Assembly (NCBI GenBank): GCA_951813535.1
Contig: OX638345.1
Location: 261,029 to 325,028, forward strand
Direction of reading: 5' to 3'
Source of the DNA: an uncultured Dehalococcoidia bacterium
GTDB taxonomy: Bacteria; Chloroflexota; Dehalococcoidia; Lucifugimonadales; UBA3495
Length of the DNA: 64,000 nt
This document shows, one piece after another, positions 27,301-34,759 of this stretch. The first letter of the stretch is position 1. Each line of letters opens with the position of its first letter. The translations under genes were made by a program, and so were the position numbers. Under the pieces are notes generated by a model. It had not been told where the DNA came from, ran no database searches, and worked only from the letters and a program-made list of their open reading frames with translations.

Positions 27301-27703
27301 ATGGCCGCCAAAGTCGGCCCTCGGACTGCGTAGCCCGGCGCAGCCTGTGGTCCAGCGTGGCCATCATCACGTCACGCCGCAGGGCGAGTTCCAAATACAC
27401 CGCGTCGTAGATCGACAGGACGTGTGTTTTGGCTAACTCGTAGGCCGCATTCAGATCGGTCTGGTCGTCGGTGTCGATTGGCAGCGCGGTCAGAGTCTCC
27501 AAGTGCTGAGCGGCTCGAGCCGAAGACATCCGGTTTCGCCTCTCGGCGGTGAGCAGGACATTGCGCATTTCAATGTGCCAGAAGCGGGGAACCAACCAGC
27601 CGGAAATCAGCGGTGATACGAAGGCGGCGTCGGCATAGGGTTCGTTTTCATCGTCAAGAACCCACGCCGCCACCACGGAGGTGTCAAGAGCGATGGCAGG
27701 CAT
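27299..27703 (-). CDS. PIN-domain toxin (VapC-like)
   Basis: The 134-residue protein has the PIN acidic residues: Asp in PAIALDTSVVAAW, Glu in WHIEMRNVLL, Asp in SIYDAVYLELALR and Asp in MMATLDHRLR. It is expected to be a ribonuclease toxin. The ATG at 27703 overlaps the last base of the antitoxin stop (TGATG); the longer open frame upstream runs into the antitoxin gene. Its partner is of the Phd/YefM type rather than VapB, a common pairing. Confidence 0.9.
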   Translation of the reverse strand: MPAIALDTSVVAAWVLDDENEPYADAAFVSPLISGWLVPRFWHIEMRNVLLTAERRNRMSSARAAQHLETLTALPIDTDDQTDLNAAYELAKTHVLSIYDAVYLELALRRDVMMATLDHRLRRATQSEGRLWRP

Positions 27704-27984
27704 CAGCGGCGCCCGTAGCGTCGCCAATCCAGGATGTCCTGCAAGCTGTCGGAGACTGTTTCCCACGGCTCCGGCGACCCGCTATCCTTTTCGTCGCTTG
27801 TCTTTTCATTCTCCTCCGAAAAGTTCCGCGGAAATTCCAAAGTCGAAACAGGTAGGGGAGCCGGGCACAGATGCGCAACCGGCTGGCCGTGGTGGGTTAT
27901 TACCACCGTTTCGCCCTGTCTTGCCGCCTCCAGCAGCTCGAAAAGGATGAATTTGGCATCGTAATCCTCAACTTCACGCATCAC
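27703..27984 (-). CDS. Phd/YefM-family antitoxin
   Basis: The 93-residue product begins with the Phd pattern: YDAKFILFELLEAARQGETV, then VITHHGQPVAHLCP. This part binds operator DNA and the acidic tail (SEENEKTSDEKDSGSPEP) should neutralise the toxin. It starts with two consecutive Met codons (27984 or 27981). It is coupled to the PIN gene and follows the Uma2 gene by 12 bp on the same strand. Confidence 0.88.
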   Translation of the reverse strand: MMREVEDYDAKFILFELLEAARQGETVVITHHGQPVAHLCPAPLPVSTLEFPRNFSEENEKTSDEKDSGSPEPWETVSDSLQDILDWRRYGRR

Positions 27985-27996
27985 TGAACCTCCGCG

Positions 27997-28806
27997 CTAG
28001 ACTTGGTCGGGTGAAAAGCCGTGCTGCCGGAGCTGATCCTCCAGGGCACGGGCGCGGGCTTCGGCAGCGTCGCGCGCATCCTCGGCAGCGTCGCGAGCTT
28101 CCTCGGCGGCCTGTCTGGCGGCCACCTCCTCCGCCAGGTAGCTGAGCCAGGTCTGGGCCTCCGGGTCATAGAGGCGGAGTTCGCCATCAGGGCGCTGGCA
28201 GACTTCCAACTGGAGCACCTCGCTGTACCCGCGGAGCATCCCGTCGTCGCCCAGCCCGATTTCGATGGGTTCGTACTCCCCGTCCTCGGCCAACTGTTCG
28301 CCGACCAGGGCCGGCGAGAAGAGCTGGCCGGTGGGATCGAAGCGCCAGTATTCGGTTACGCCCAGGGCCGCGTAAAGGGCGCGCTTTTCGGTCATGTCGC
28401 GGACGAAGGTACTGGGCGACGCGATTTCAAGAACGAAGTCGGGCGTTTTGCCTTCCTCGCGCCAGATGATGAAGGAGCTGCGCAGGTGGTCTTCCACGCC
28501 AAACACCACGAAAACATCAGGAGCCAAGCGCACCGTGTTGTCGTTCATCCGGTAATAGATCAGCAGGTCGCCGGAGACGTAGACATCGTCCCGGTCGGCG
28601 TAGCGCTGGCGCAGGGCGAGCACCGTTTCGGTCAGCGGGTAAAACTGGGCGTCGGTTTCTGCCATTGGGTTCCCATCCGAATCAGGGTAGTAGATGTCCG
28701 GGTCGTCCTCGGACAACGGGCGATCCAGACCCTGCCGGACAAACCGGTTCACCAGTTCCTGAACCCTGATGCGCGGGCGGGTTTTTGCCCCGGTTGCGGT
28801 GGTCAT
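27997..28806 (-). CDS. Uma2-family (DUF820) protein with coiled-coil tail
   Basis: The 269-residue product is a Uma2/DUF820 putative restriction-endonuclease-fold protein. The core APDVFVVFGVEDH...GKTPDFVLEIASPST contains the PD...(D/E)xx pattern of the fold. Residues from about 220 to 262 form an Ala/Glu/Arg-rich coiled coil (EEVAARQAAEEARDAAEDAR), an extension seen in the cyanobacterial and Chloroflexota subgroup. The biochemical function of the family is not established. It is one of six Uma2 genes in this window and the only one with a coiled coil. Confidence 0.9.
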   Translation of the reverse strand: MTTATGAKTRPRIRVQELVNRFVRQGLDRPLSEDDPDIYYPDSDGNPMAETDAQFYPLTETVLALRQRYADRDDVYVSGDLLIYYRMNDNTVRLAPDVFVVFGVEDHLRSSFIIWREEGKTPDFVLEIASPSTFVRDMTEKRALYAALGVTEYWRFDPTGQLFSPALVGEQLAEDGEYEPIEIGLGDDGMLRGYSEVLQLEVCQRPDGELRLYDPEAQTWLSYLAEEVAARQAAEEARDAAEDARDAAEARARALEDQLRQHGFSPDQV

Positions 28807-28835
28807 GCCGGTTTCACTCCCGAGCCGTGGGGCGG

Positions 28836-29123
28836 TTACACGCCCTCGACGATCATCACGTTGGAGATGGTGGACGCGATGCGCAGTTCTTTGGGGCCAG
28901 CGTAGTCGTCGGAGTAGTACCAGCCGTTGGCCTTTTCGAGGCTGTCGAACTCCAGGATGACGGTGCGGCGGGTTGGTTGGTCGCCTTCCACCACTGTCAC
29001 GTCGCCGCCGCGGGCCAGGTAGCGGCCGCCGTGCTTCTCGATGGTGGCGGGAACCTGCCCGCGATAGATCTCGAACTTCTCGGGGTCGGTGACTTCAATC
29101 GTCGCGATGATGTAGGCGGCCAT
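28836..29123 (-). CDS. DUF1330-family protein
   Basis: The 95-residue product matches the DUF1330 layout: AAYIIATIEVTDPEKFEIYR at the start, HGGRYLARGGDVTVVEG in the middle and RTVILEFDSLEKANGWYYSD towards the end. The fold is a dimeric alpha/beta-barrel (ferredoxin-like). Its function is unknown. It starts with ATG at 29123 after aggagac, 20 bp before a MITE-like repeat. The following Uma2 gene lies 29 bp downstream. Confidence 0.9.
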   Translation of the reverse strand: MAAYIIATIEVTDPEKFEIYRGQVPATIEKHGGRYLARGGDVTVVEGDQPTRRTVILEFDSLEKANGWYYSDDYAGPKELRIASTISNVMIVEGV

Positions 29124-29143
29124 GGGTTGTCTCCTTAGTGAAA

Positions 29144-29310
29144 CTCATGCGTACCCACTTTCGTAAATCATCAGAATCAGGATTTACGGGATTTTATGAT
29201 TGGTCAGGATTGGGAGATCTCCGTCACAGAACGGTTCCAATCCTGATAATCCCCAAATCTTATAAATCCTGACTCTGACGGTTCCCCGCCGCAAACTGGG
29301 TACGTATGAG
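29144..29310 (-). repeat. MITE-like inverted-repeat element, family 1, copy 2 (subtype A, reversed)
   Basis: Ends ctcatgcgtacccactttcg and ccgcaaactgggtacgtatg. Compared with copies 1 and 7 the two distinct end sequences are swapped, so this copy is inserted in the opposite orientation. It fills half of the gap before the aldehyde dehydrogenase; the other half (29311-29476) shows only a ribosome-binding site. Confidence 0.9.
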
Positions 29311-29476
29311 CCTGGTGAAATGCTGGCCGCCGGCGAGCAGGACGATGCGGCCCGTGTCATTCTAACCCGCGCGCATCGCCCGCCGCCACGCCGCTTGCCG
29401 ACAGTTGCGCCGGGTAGTATTCTGATTCGCACTCGCCAGCCGCCGGAGGCGGACGGACACAGGAGCCTCAGCCAAG

Positions 29477-30988
29477 ATGCCCACCCCGAATTCTCCATCC
29501 AGCGAAGTTCGCACGCACAACAACTTTATCAACGGCCAGTGGACGCCCTCCGACTCCGGCCGCACCTACTCCGTGTACAACCCGGCCCACAAGGACGTGC
29601 TGCTGGGACACTTCCAGCTTTCCAACCCGGAGGACACCCTGCGGGCCGTGGCCGCCGCGGCGGAAGCCGCTGCCGGCTGGGCGGACACGCCGGCGCCGGT
29701 GCGCGCGCAGGTACTCTTCCGCGCCCTGGAAATCATGGAGCGTCGCGGCGAAGAGATCGCCCGGACCATCACCGAGGAGGAGGGCAAGCCACTGCCCGAC
29801 GCGCGGGGCGAGGTCAAGCGGGCCATGAACATCATGGAGTACGCCGCGGGCGAGGGCCGGCGGATGTTTGGGTACACGACGCCGTCGGAACTGCCCAACA
29901 CGGTGGCCTACACGGTGCGCCGGCCGCTGGGCGTGGTTGGCATCATCACGCCGTGGAATTTTCCCATCGCCATCCCGGCGTGGAAGATGGCGCCGGCGCT
30001 GATCTGCGGCAACGCGATCATCTTCAAGCCGGCCTCCAGCACGCCGCTGTGCGCGGTGAAGCTGACCGAGGTGTTCGAGGAAGCGGGCGTGCCTCCCGGC
30101 GTGCTGAACCTGATCACCGGCCCCGGCGGCAGCGTGGGCAACGCCCTGGTGGAGTCGCCCGACGTGGCCGGCATCTCCTTCACCGGCAGCACGGAGATCG
30201 GCACGGGCCTGTACACCCAGGGCGCGTCGCTGCTGAAGAAGGTGCAGGCCGAGATGGGCGGCAAGAACGCCGTGATCCTGCTGGCCGACGCCGACCTGGA
30301 CAAGGCGCTGGGCGGCATCGTGCAGGGGGCGTTCGGCTCGACGGGCCAGCGCTGCACGGCCACCAGCCGGGTGATTGTCGAGGACGGGGTGTACGACCAG
30401 TTCATGGACGAGTTGATCGAGCGGACGTCCAGGCTGACCATTGGCGACGGGTTGGAGGACGGTATCGACGTGAGCCCGCTGTCCAGCGAGTCGCAGCAGC
30501 GGACGGTGTCGGACTACATCTCCGTGGGCCGGGACGAAGGCGCGACGGTGGCCTTCGGCGGACGCACGCTGAGCGGGGGCATCTACGACGAGGGCTGGTA
30601 CGTGGAGCCGACGATTTTCACCGACGTGACGCCGGACATGCGCATCGCCAAGGAGGAGATATTCGGGCCGGTGCTGACGGTGTTTCGCGCCAGGGACCTG
30701 GAGCACGCGGTGGAGATCTCCAACAGCGTGAAGTTCGGCCTGTCGTCGTCGGTGTACACCCGTGATATCCCCCGGGCTTTCCGCTACATCAACACGGTGG
30801 ACGCGGGCATGGTCCACGTGAACGCGCCGACGCTGGGCGGCGAGGTGCACCTGCCCTTCGGCGGCCTGAAGGCGTCGGGCGTGGGTCAACGGGAGCAGGG
30901 CGTGGAGGCGGTGGACTTCTTCAGCGAGGTCATCACCGTGTACATCGACTACGCCGACGAGGCCCGGGCGCAGGCGCGGTTCATCTAA
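29477..30988 (+). CDS. Aldehyde dehydrogenase family protein
   Basis: The 503-residue enzyme is a complete NAD(P)-dependent aldehyde dehydrogenase. The catalytic Cys is in FGSTGQRCTATSR and the general base Glu in KVQAEMGGKNAVI; the cofactor region ITPWNFPIAIPAWKMAPAL and FTGSTEIG are intact. The mix of features (NNFINGQW start, GEVHLPFGGLKASG end) is like alpha-ketoglutarate-semialdehyde or succinate-semialdehyde dehydrogenases, but substrate is uncertain. The ATG follows caggag. Family-1 repeats flank it on both sides. Confidence 0.93.
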   Translation: MPTPNSPSSEVRTHNNFINGQWTPSDSGRTYSVYNPAHKDVLLGHFQLSNPEDTLRAVAAAAEAAAGWADTPAPVRAQVLFRALEIMERRGEEIARTITEEEGKPLPDARGEVKRAMNIMEYAAGEGRRMFGYTTPSELPNTVAYTVRRPLGVVGIITPWNFPIAIPAWKMAPALICGNAIIFKPASSTPLCAVKLTEVFEEAGVPPGVLNLITGPGGSVGNALVESPDVAGISFTGSTEIGTGLYTQGASLLKKVQAEMGGKNAVILLADADLDKALGGIVQGAFGSTGQRCTATSRVIVEDGVYDQFMDELIERTSRLTIGDGLEDGIDVSPLSSESQQRTVSDYISVGRDEGATVAFGGRTLSGGIYDEGWYVEPTIFTDVTPDMRIAKEEIFGPVLTVFRARDLEHAVEISNSVKFGLSSSVYTRDIPRAFRYINTVDAGMVHVNAPTLGGEVHLPFGGLKASGVGQREQGVEAVDFFSEVITVYIDYADEARAQARFI

Positions 30989-30999
30989 TCCACCGGAAA

Positions 31000-31115
31000 C
31001 CGTCAGAATCAGGATTTGCCGGATTTGAGGATTATCAGGATTGAAACCGTTTCGTGATGGAGAGATCTCCGATCCTGCCAAATCACAAAATCCAGTAAAT
31101 CCTGAGTCTGACATT
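31000..31115 (+). repeat. MITE-like inverted-repeat element, family 1, copy 3 (ends lost)
   Basis: Only the inner part is present: cgtcagaatcaggatttgcc to aaatcctgagtctgacattt, with the subtype A centre gatggagagatctccgatcc. The outer ctcatgcg ends are missing. It overlaps the only standard start codon of the protease gene that follows. Confidence 0.8.
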
Positions 31116-31892
31116 TCTCCGCAACGGAATTGCCACGCTGCCCTCGTTATCAGGACTTGGGCGCTGGCGGTTGCTCTCATACTTCTTGCCGGCGCCTGCG
31201 GACCCACTGAAGCTGAGCTGGATGCGCGGATCGAGCAGGCGGTGGCTGACGCCGTCGCGGAGACCACTACCCCCGACCTGAGTTCCGTCTACCAGCAGGT
31301 CTGGCCGGCGGTGTTCTACATCGAACCGGAGGACGGTCAGCACGGCACGGGCTGGCTGCTGGAACCCGGGGTGATCGCCACCGCGGCCCACGTGGTATCG
31401 GGCAGCGAGCAGGTCACCGTGCGGCAGGCGGCCGCGCCGGCCTTCGCCGCGACGGTCGCCGGTGTGGACCGGCGCAGGGATGTCGCGCTGCTGCGCTACA
31501 ACGTCGACGAGACGACGCTGGGGGCTGGCGCGACGCCGCTGTCGCTCGGCGACGCGGACATTCACGACATCGCCAGGGACCTGCTGGCGCTGGGCTACTC
31601 CGGCAGCGGCGTCAAGGGCGACGGCCAGGTAGGCTCGCCCAAGGCCAACGCCGGCATCCTGTCGCAGATCACCAACTTCGGCGCGCAGAGATACGGCCGC
31701 AACCTGGAGATGGACGCGCCCATCGACCCGGGGGACAGCGGCGGGCCGGTGCTGAACACGGCCGGCGAGGTGGTGGGGATGGTCCGCGCGGCGGCTCGCC
31801 GGACGCCGGGAGGCGGGCAGGTGGTGGGCACCTTCTATGCGGTGCACGCGGATGAGATACGGGCGGCGGTGGAGGCGATGGGGGAGAAGTAG
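31041..31892 (+). CDS. Trypsin-like serine protease, putative lipoprotein
   Basis: A secreted protease of the trypsin/HtrA fold without a PDZ domain. The triad is complete: His in IATAAHVVSG, Asp in RRRDVALLRY and Ser in DPGDSGGPVLN. A hydrophobic signal segment ALAVALILLAGACGP ends in a lipobox-like Ala-Gly-Ala-Cys, so it is probably a membrane-attached lipoprotein. The start is a problem: the sole in-frame ATG/GTG/TTG is the TTG at 31041 inside the repeat element, giving an odd N-terminal extension. The true start may be a CTG or ATT near 31.12-31.16 kb. Upstream, a REP-like motif also overlaps (31129-31150). Confidence 0.82.
   Translation: MKPFRDGEISDPAKSQNPVNPESDISPQRNCHAALVIRTWALAVALILLAGACGPTEAELDARIEQAVADAVAETTTPDLSSVYQQVWPAVFYIEPEDGQHGTGWLLEPGVIATAAHVVSGSEQVTVRQAAAPAFAATVAGVDRRRDVALLRYNVDETTLGAGATPLSLGDADIHDIARDLLALGYSGSGVKGDGQVGSPKANAGILSQITNFGAQRYGRNLEMDAPIDPGDSGGPVLNTAGEVVGMVRAAARRTPGGGQVVGTFYAVHADEIRAAVEAMGEK
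31129..31150 (+). repeat. REP-like motif, third copy
   Basis: The sequence attgccacgctgccctcgtt is close to the motif at 9133-9158. It lies within the presumed N-terminal coding part of the protease. Confidence 0.5.
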
Positions 31893-31937
31893 AACCCGTG
31901 TCTGGTAGAATCCAGCGTGCTACTCAGAGGTCGTGTT

Positions 31938-32450
31938 ATGCCCATACCGTCGATCTGGGCCAGGTTGAAAGAGCAGTTCGTCGGGAACCTTGGGTTTATG
32001 GTGCTCGGCGCGTTCCTGATGGCCGTTGCACTATATGTTTTAGTATCGTTCCTGACGTGGTTGCTATACCGCACTCCCGGATTGACCGATGTACTGGCGA
32101 AGATGGCCGACAAATTCGGCGTTGAGACCTCACAGCTCCTGGAATTTCACGCGCTAATCGTTGGTGGTATATTTATCGCAGTTCAACTTTGGGTGACCTA
32201 CCGCCGCGTAAGCGCTGCCGAAAGTACCGCCGAGGCAGCCATCCGCACCGCCGAGTCAACCGTCCGCAGCAACGCCGCCCTGCTGTTCAAAAACGCGGTG
32301 GAGTTGCTGGGCAGCGACGTACCAATCGTGCAGATTGGGGGCATTCAAGCGCTTGGGTTTCTGGCGAGGGACTATCCAGAATATCAAGCAGCGGTGGCGG
32401 CTATAATCGACAACTATACGCAGCAGCCCAACGTCAACCAGCAGAGCTAG
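31938..32450 (+). CDS. Membrane protein associated with pentapeptide-repeat partner
   Basis: The 170-residue product has two transmembrane helices (about residues 19-43, GFMVLGAFLMAVALYVLVSF, and 74-91, LIVGGIFIAVQLWVTY). A short helical region FKNAVELLGSDVPIVQIGGI, then QALGFLARDYPEYQ, follows. In many bacteria this same arrangement forms the N-terminal part of a single pentapeptide-repeat membrane protein. Here the repeats are in a separate gene 11 bp downstream in another frame. The ATG at 31938 follows agagg. Confidence 0.75.
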   Translation: MPIPSIWARLKEQFVGNLGFMVLGAFLMAVALYVLVSFLTWLLYRTPGLTDVLAKMADKFGVETSQLLEFHALIVGGIFIAVQLWVTYRRVSAAESTAEAAIRTAESTVRSNAALLFKNAVELLGSDVPIVQIGGIQALGFLARDYPEYQAAVAAIIDNYTQQPNVNQQS

Positions 32451-32461
32451 AGGAATGGATC

Positions 32462-33007
32462 ATGAGCAAATTGCCATTCGAGAAGCAGGTTGCCATGGAA
32501 GTCCTTTTCAAGGGCCACGGCCCTACAACATTCAAGGGGATTGTCCACAACCTCAGCCGTTCGGAATTGCCCGAGCTAATGCTGGAGGATGCCGAAATGC
32601 CCGGCGTCATACTGGACGGCGCGGATTTACAGAAAGCCTGGCTGAAGGGCTCTAATCTACGTGGGGCCAGATTGGTTTTGGCTGATTTGCACGAGGCAGA
32701 TCTGAGCGAAGCCGACTTGCGCAACACTCTATTGGTTAACACCAATCTCATGAACGCAATCCTGAGGGGAGCAGACTTGCGCGGCGCGAACCTGACGCAA
32801 GCAAGATTGCAAGGTGCATGCCTTGAAGGAGCGATCGTGGACGGCGCGGATCAACTGTCGTTCGCAGCGTCCCTTTACCGCGCCTGGGGATTGTCGGCAG
32901 AGATCGAAACGGAATTGGCCAATCGTAGCAAGACCCTGTTTCAGAAACCCACACACACAGACGACGACCCTGACTACGTTTTCGACCGCGATCCGTCCTA
33001 TCCTTAA
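32462..33007 (+). CDS. Pentapeptide-repeat protein
   Basis: The 181-residue product has about twelve A(D/N)Lxx-type pentapeptide units (VILDGADLQKAWLKGSNLRG, then ARLVLADLHEADLSEADLRN and on to RLQGACLEGAIVDGAD). They should form a right-handed quadrilateral beta-helix. Flanking regions are not repeats. The function of such proteins is mostly unknown; a few bind DNA gyrase. The ATG at 32462 has agagg upstream and lies 11 bp after the membrane partner, so the two are probably one operon and act together at the membrane. Confidence 0.85.
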   Translation: MSKLPFEKQVAMEVLFKGHGPTTFKGIVHNLSRSELPELMLEDAEMPGVILDGADLQKAWLKGSNLRGARLVLADLHEADLSEADLRNTLLVNTNLMNAILRGADLRGANLTQARLQGACLEGAIVDGADQLSFAASLYRAWGLSAEIETELANRSKTLFQKPTHTDDDPDYVFDRDPSYP

Positions 33008-33199
33008 ACTTGGTCTATCATTGGCATTGTTCCCACATCGTCGTTCCGCTGGCAGATTCAAGATAGGAATCGTGAGAGTCCGGCTGGTCCGCGATAGCAC
33101 TGCGAAAGCCCCGGGCCTGGCAAGACTGGCAGACGAAGCACTCAGGACGAGGGCTCATCGCCGAGGATCTCTCGACTTTCATTGGGCAGTCTTTCGCTG

Positions 33200-33405
33200 G
33201 TCGCGACCAAATGCAACTTTGCGGCGACAAAGTTGCGTTGATGCCAATGCAACCCTGCCCGTCTAATCGGCGGCCTTATGCAACCTTTTGGCCACTAACC
33301 TTGCACTGAGCTGTCCCCAATGCAAGGTTCCTTGCGTTGCCTGCCAGGCAATGCAACCTTTTGGCCGCCAACCTTGCACTAGCGGCGAGCAGAGTCCCGC
33401 AGGTT
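33200..33405. repeat. Degenerate repeat region duplicated at 34.6-34.75 kb
   Basis: This stretch contains two near-identical 30-bp units (33278-33307 and 33351-33380, core atgcaaccttttggcc, then aaccttgcact) and a section actttgcggcgacaaagttg that recurs as actttacggcgataaagttg at about 34.64 kb. Together with the gene fragment at 33406-33505 it forms a decayed copy of the DNA at and downstream of the DUF2203 gene end. The 190 bp before it (33008-33199) shows nothing recognisable. Confidence 0.7.
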
Positions 33406-33505
33406 ACAGGAGCCACCGGCCAGCGAAACCGGTGCCGGTGGGGCGCCGCCAGTTGGTTAAGGATTCGCCGCGCTGCCCGCAGGAGTAAGCGGCCTCGCTC
33501 TCGCG
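33406..33505 (-). pseudogene. Fragment of a DUF2203 gene (3' end only)
   Basis: Read on the minus strand, this DNA encodes YSCGQRGESLTNWRRP, then TGTGFAGRWLL and a stop. The intact DUF2203 protein at 34760-35158 ends [16 protein letters not shown], then [11 protein letters not shown] and a stop, with the same spacing. The fragment has no start and lies directly behind the stop of the SDR gene. It is a decayed duplicate that remained in frame. Confidence 0.8.
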
Positions 33506-33534
33506 GCGAGACTGGCGGTTCTTGCGAATGAGCT

Positions 33535-34368
33535 CTAATCCAGGCCCACTCGTCGCAGCGTGTATGCGTCGCCGGCCATGATCTCGTCAATCCTGGGCGG
33601 CAGGCCGCGAAAGTCATCGGTTGACGCCGAGATCAGTCTTCCGGTCAGCGCGCCGCTTTCGTCTGAGGCCAGCCACACCGCCAGCTCGGCGCACTCGTCG
33701 ATGGACGCGCCGCCGCCCGACGTTACCCGCAGTCCCAACTGGTGGATGAAGTCCGCGCCGGCCTCGGCGGCTTGCTCGGTCATCCGGTCCCACATGCTGG
33801 TATGGACCGAGCCGGGCCCCAGGGCGTTCACCGTGATCCCCTTGCCGTCCAGTTCCTGGGCCAGCACTTCGGTGAGTCGAACCACCGCGGCCTTGCTGGA
33901 GCAATAGGCCGACATATTGCTCCACGCATTGGTCGCCCCCGCGCCCGACAGGTTGATGATCTTTCCGCCGGCCTGATCCAGCATCACGGGGATGACGGAG
34001 CGGCAGACCAGGAAGGTGCCGGTGAGGTTGACGCTGACCGTATTCACCCAATCGGCGATGTCGTTGCCCTGCAACGGGCCGACGGGGCCGGACATCCCCG
34101 CGTTGTTGACCAGCACATCGATGCGCCCGAATTGATCCACCACTCTTCGGGCCAACCGTTCCGTGTCCTCCGGGCTGGTGACGTCGGTGGGGACGGCGAT
34201 CGCTTCAGCGCCCAGCTCGGCGACGGCGCTGACCGCCTCCTGCAGCTCGGTCTCGCTGCGCGCGGCCAGCGCCAGCTTTGCGCCCTCGCGGGCATAGGCC
34301 AGGGCGATAGTTCGCCCAATGCCTCGCCCCGCGCCCGTGATGATTGCTACCTGACCATCCAGTTTCAT
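33535..34368 (-). CDS. Short-chain dehydrogenase/reductase (SDR)
   Basis: The 277-residue enzyme has the classical SDR features: cofactor motif ITGAGRGIGRTIALAYAR, the NNAG segment (VLVNNAGMSG), and the catalytic Ser/Tyr/Lys set in INLSGAGATNAWSNMSAYCS followed by SKAAVVR. It reduces or oxidises an alcohol/ketone with NAD(P)H. Substrate unknown. The ATG at 34368 lacks a strong ribosome-binding site. It is enclosed by duplicated DNA on both sides and by a family-1 repeat at 34.4 kb. Confidence 0.92.
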   Translation of the reverse strand: MKLDGQVAIITGAGRGIGRTIALAYAREGAKLALAARSETELQEAVSAVAELGAEAIAVPTDVTSPEDTERLARRVVDQFGRIDVLVNNAGMSGPVGPLQGNDIADWVNTVSVNLTGTFLVCRSVIPVMLDQAGGKIINLSGAGATNAWSNMSAYCSSKAAVVRLTEVLAQELDGKGITVNALGPGSVHTSMWDRMTEQAAEAGADFIHQLGLRVTSGGGASIDECAELAVWLASDESGALTGRLISASTDDFRGLPPRIDEIMAGDAYTLRRVGLD

Positions 34369-34436
34369 GACTTTACCTTCCCGGGAATACCAACCAGGGC
34401 GTGTTTACATTGGGAAACTCAACCCGCTCCGCGCCA

Positions 34437-34602
34437 TCATGCGTACCCAGTTTGGCGGCAGGGAAACGTCAGAATCAGGATTTGCCGGATTTACGGATTA
34501 TCAGGATCAGGAGCGCTCTGCCCCAACTGATCTCAATCCGGCCAATCCGTGGATCCTGATAATCCTGATTCTGACAAACTACTCGAAGTAGGTACGCGTG
34601 AG
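34437..34602 (+). repeat. MITE-like inverted-repeat element, family 1, copy 4 (subtype B)
   Basis: The ends are the same as in copy 1 (tcatgcgtacccagtttggc and aagtaggtacgcgtgagg), but the centre reads gatcaggagcgctctgcccc, then aactgatctcaatccggcca. This marks subtype B, shared only with copy 6 at 55.7 kb. From 34603 to 34759 the gap holds the degenerate repeat that matches 33.2-33.4 kb. Confidence 0.9.
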
Positions 34603-34759
34603 GCTCCGCGCCGGCTTCATCTTCCTCCGACTTACAGAAACTTTACGGCGATAAAGTTGTGTTGTTGCCGGGGCAGCGCAACCCGGCGCGGATAATCGTC
34701 GGGCCAATACAACCTTTTGGCTGCCAAGCCAGCTTTATTCGCGGACAAGGTGTCGAATG
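34603..34759. repeat. Degenerate repeat region, second copy
   Basis: Matches 33.2-33.4 kb: ggcgataaagttgtgttgtt and caaccttttggctgccaagc are the clearest shared parts. It continues into the 3' end of the DUF2203 gene, so the duplicated unit spans the gene end and its downstream DNA. Confidence 0.65.

Noticed and set aside
29468-31267. 599-codon minus-strand open frame opposite the aldehyde dehydrogenase
   Set aside because: No domain, His/Arg/Gln-rich; the plus-strand dehydrogenase has all catalytic motifs.
32450-32462. A frameshift error joining the membrane protein and the pentapeptide-repeat protein
   Set aside because: The second gene has its own ribosome-binding site and ATG at normal spacing, and the first ends in a plausible C-terminus, so two genes are the simpler reading.
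33200-33400. Possible CRISPR array
   Set aside because: Only two near-identical 30-bp units are present, with no further periodic repeats and no cas genes; it is a duplicated degenerate repeat.
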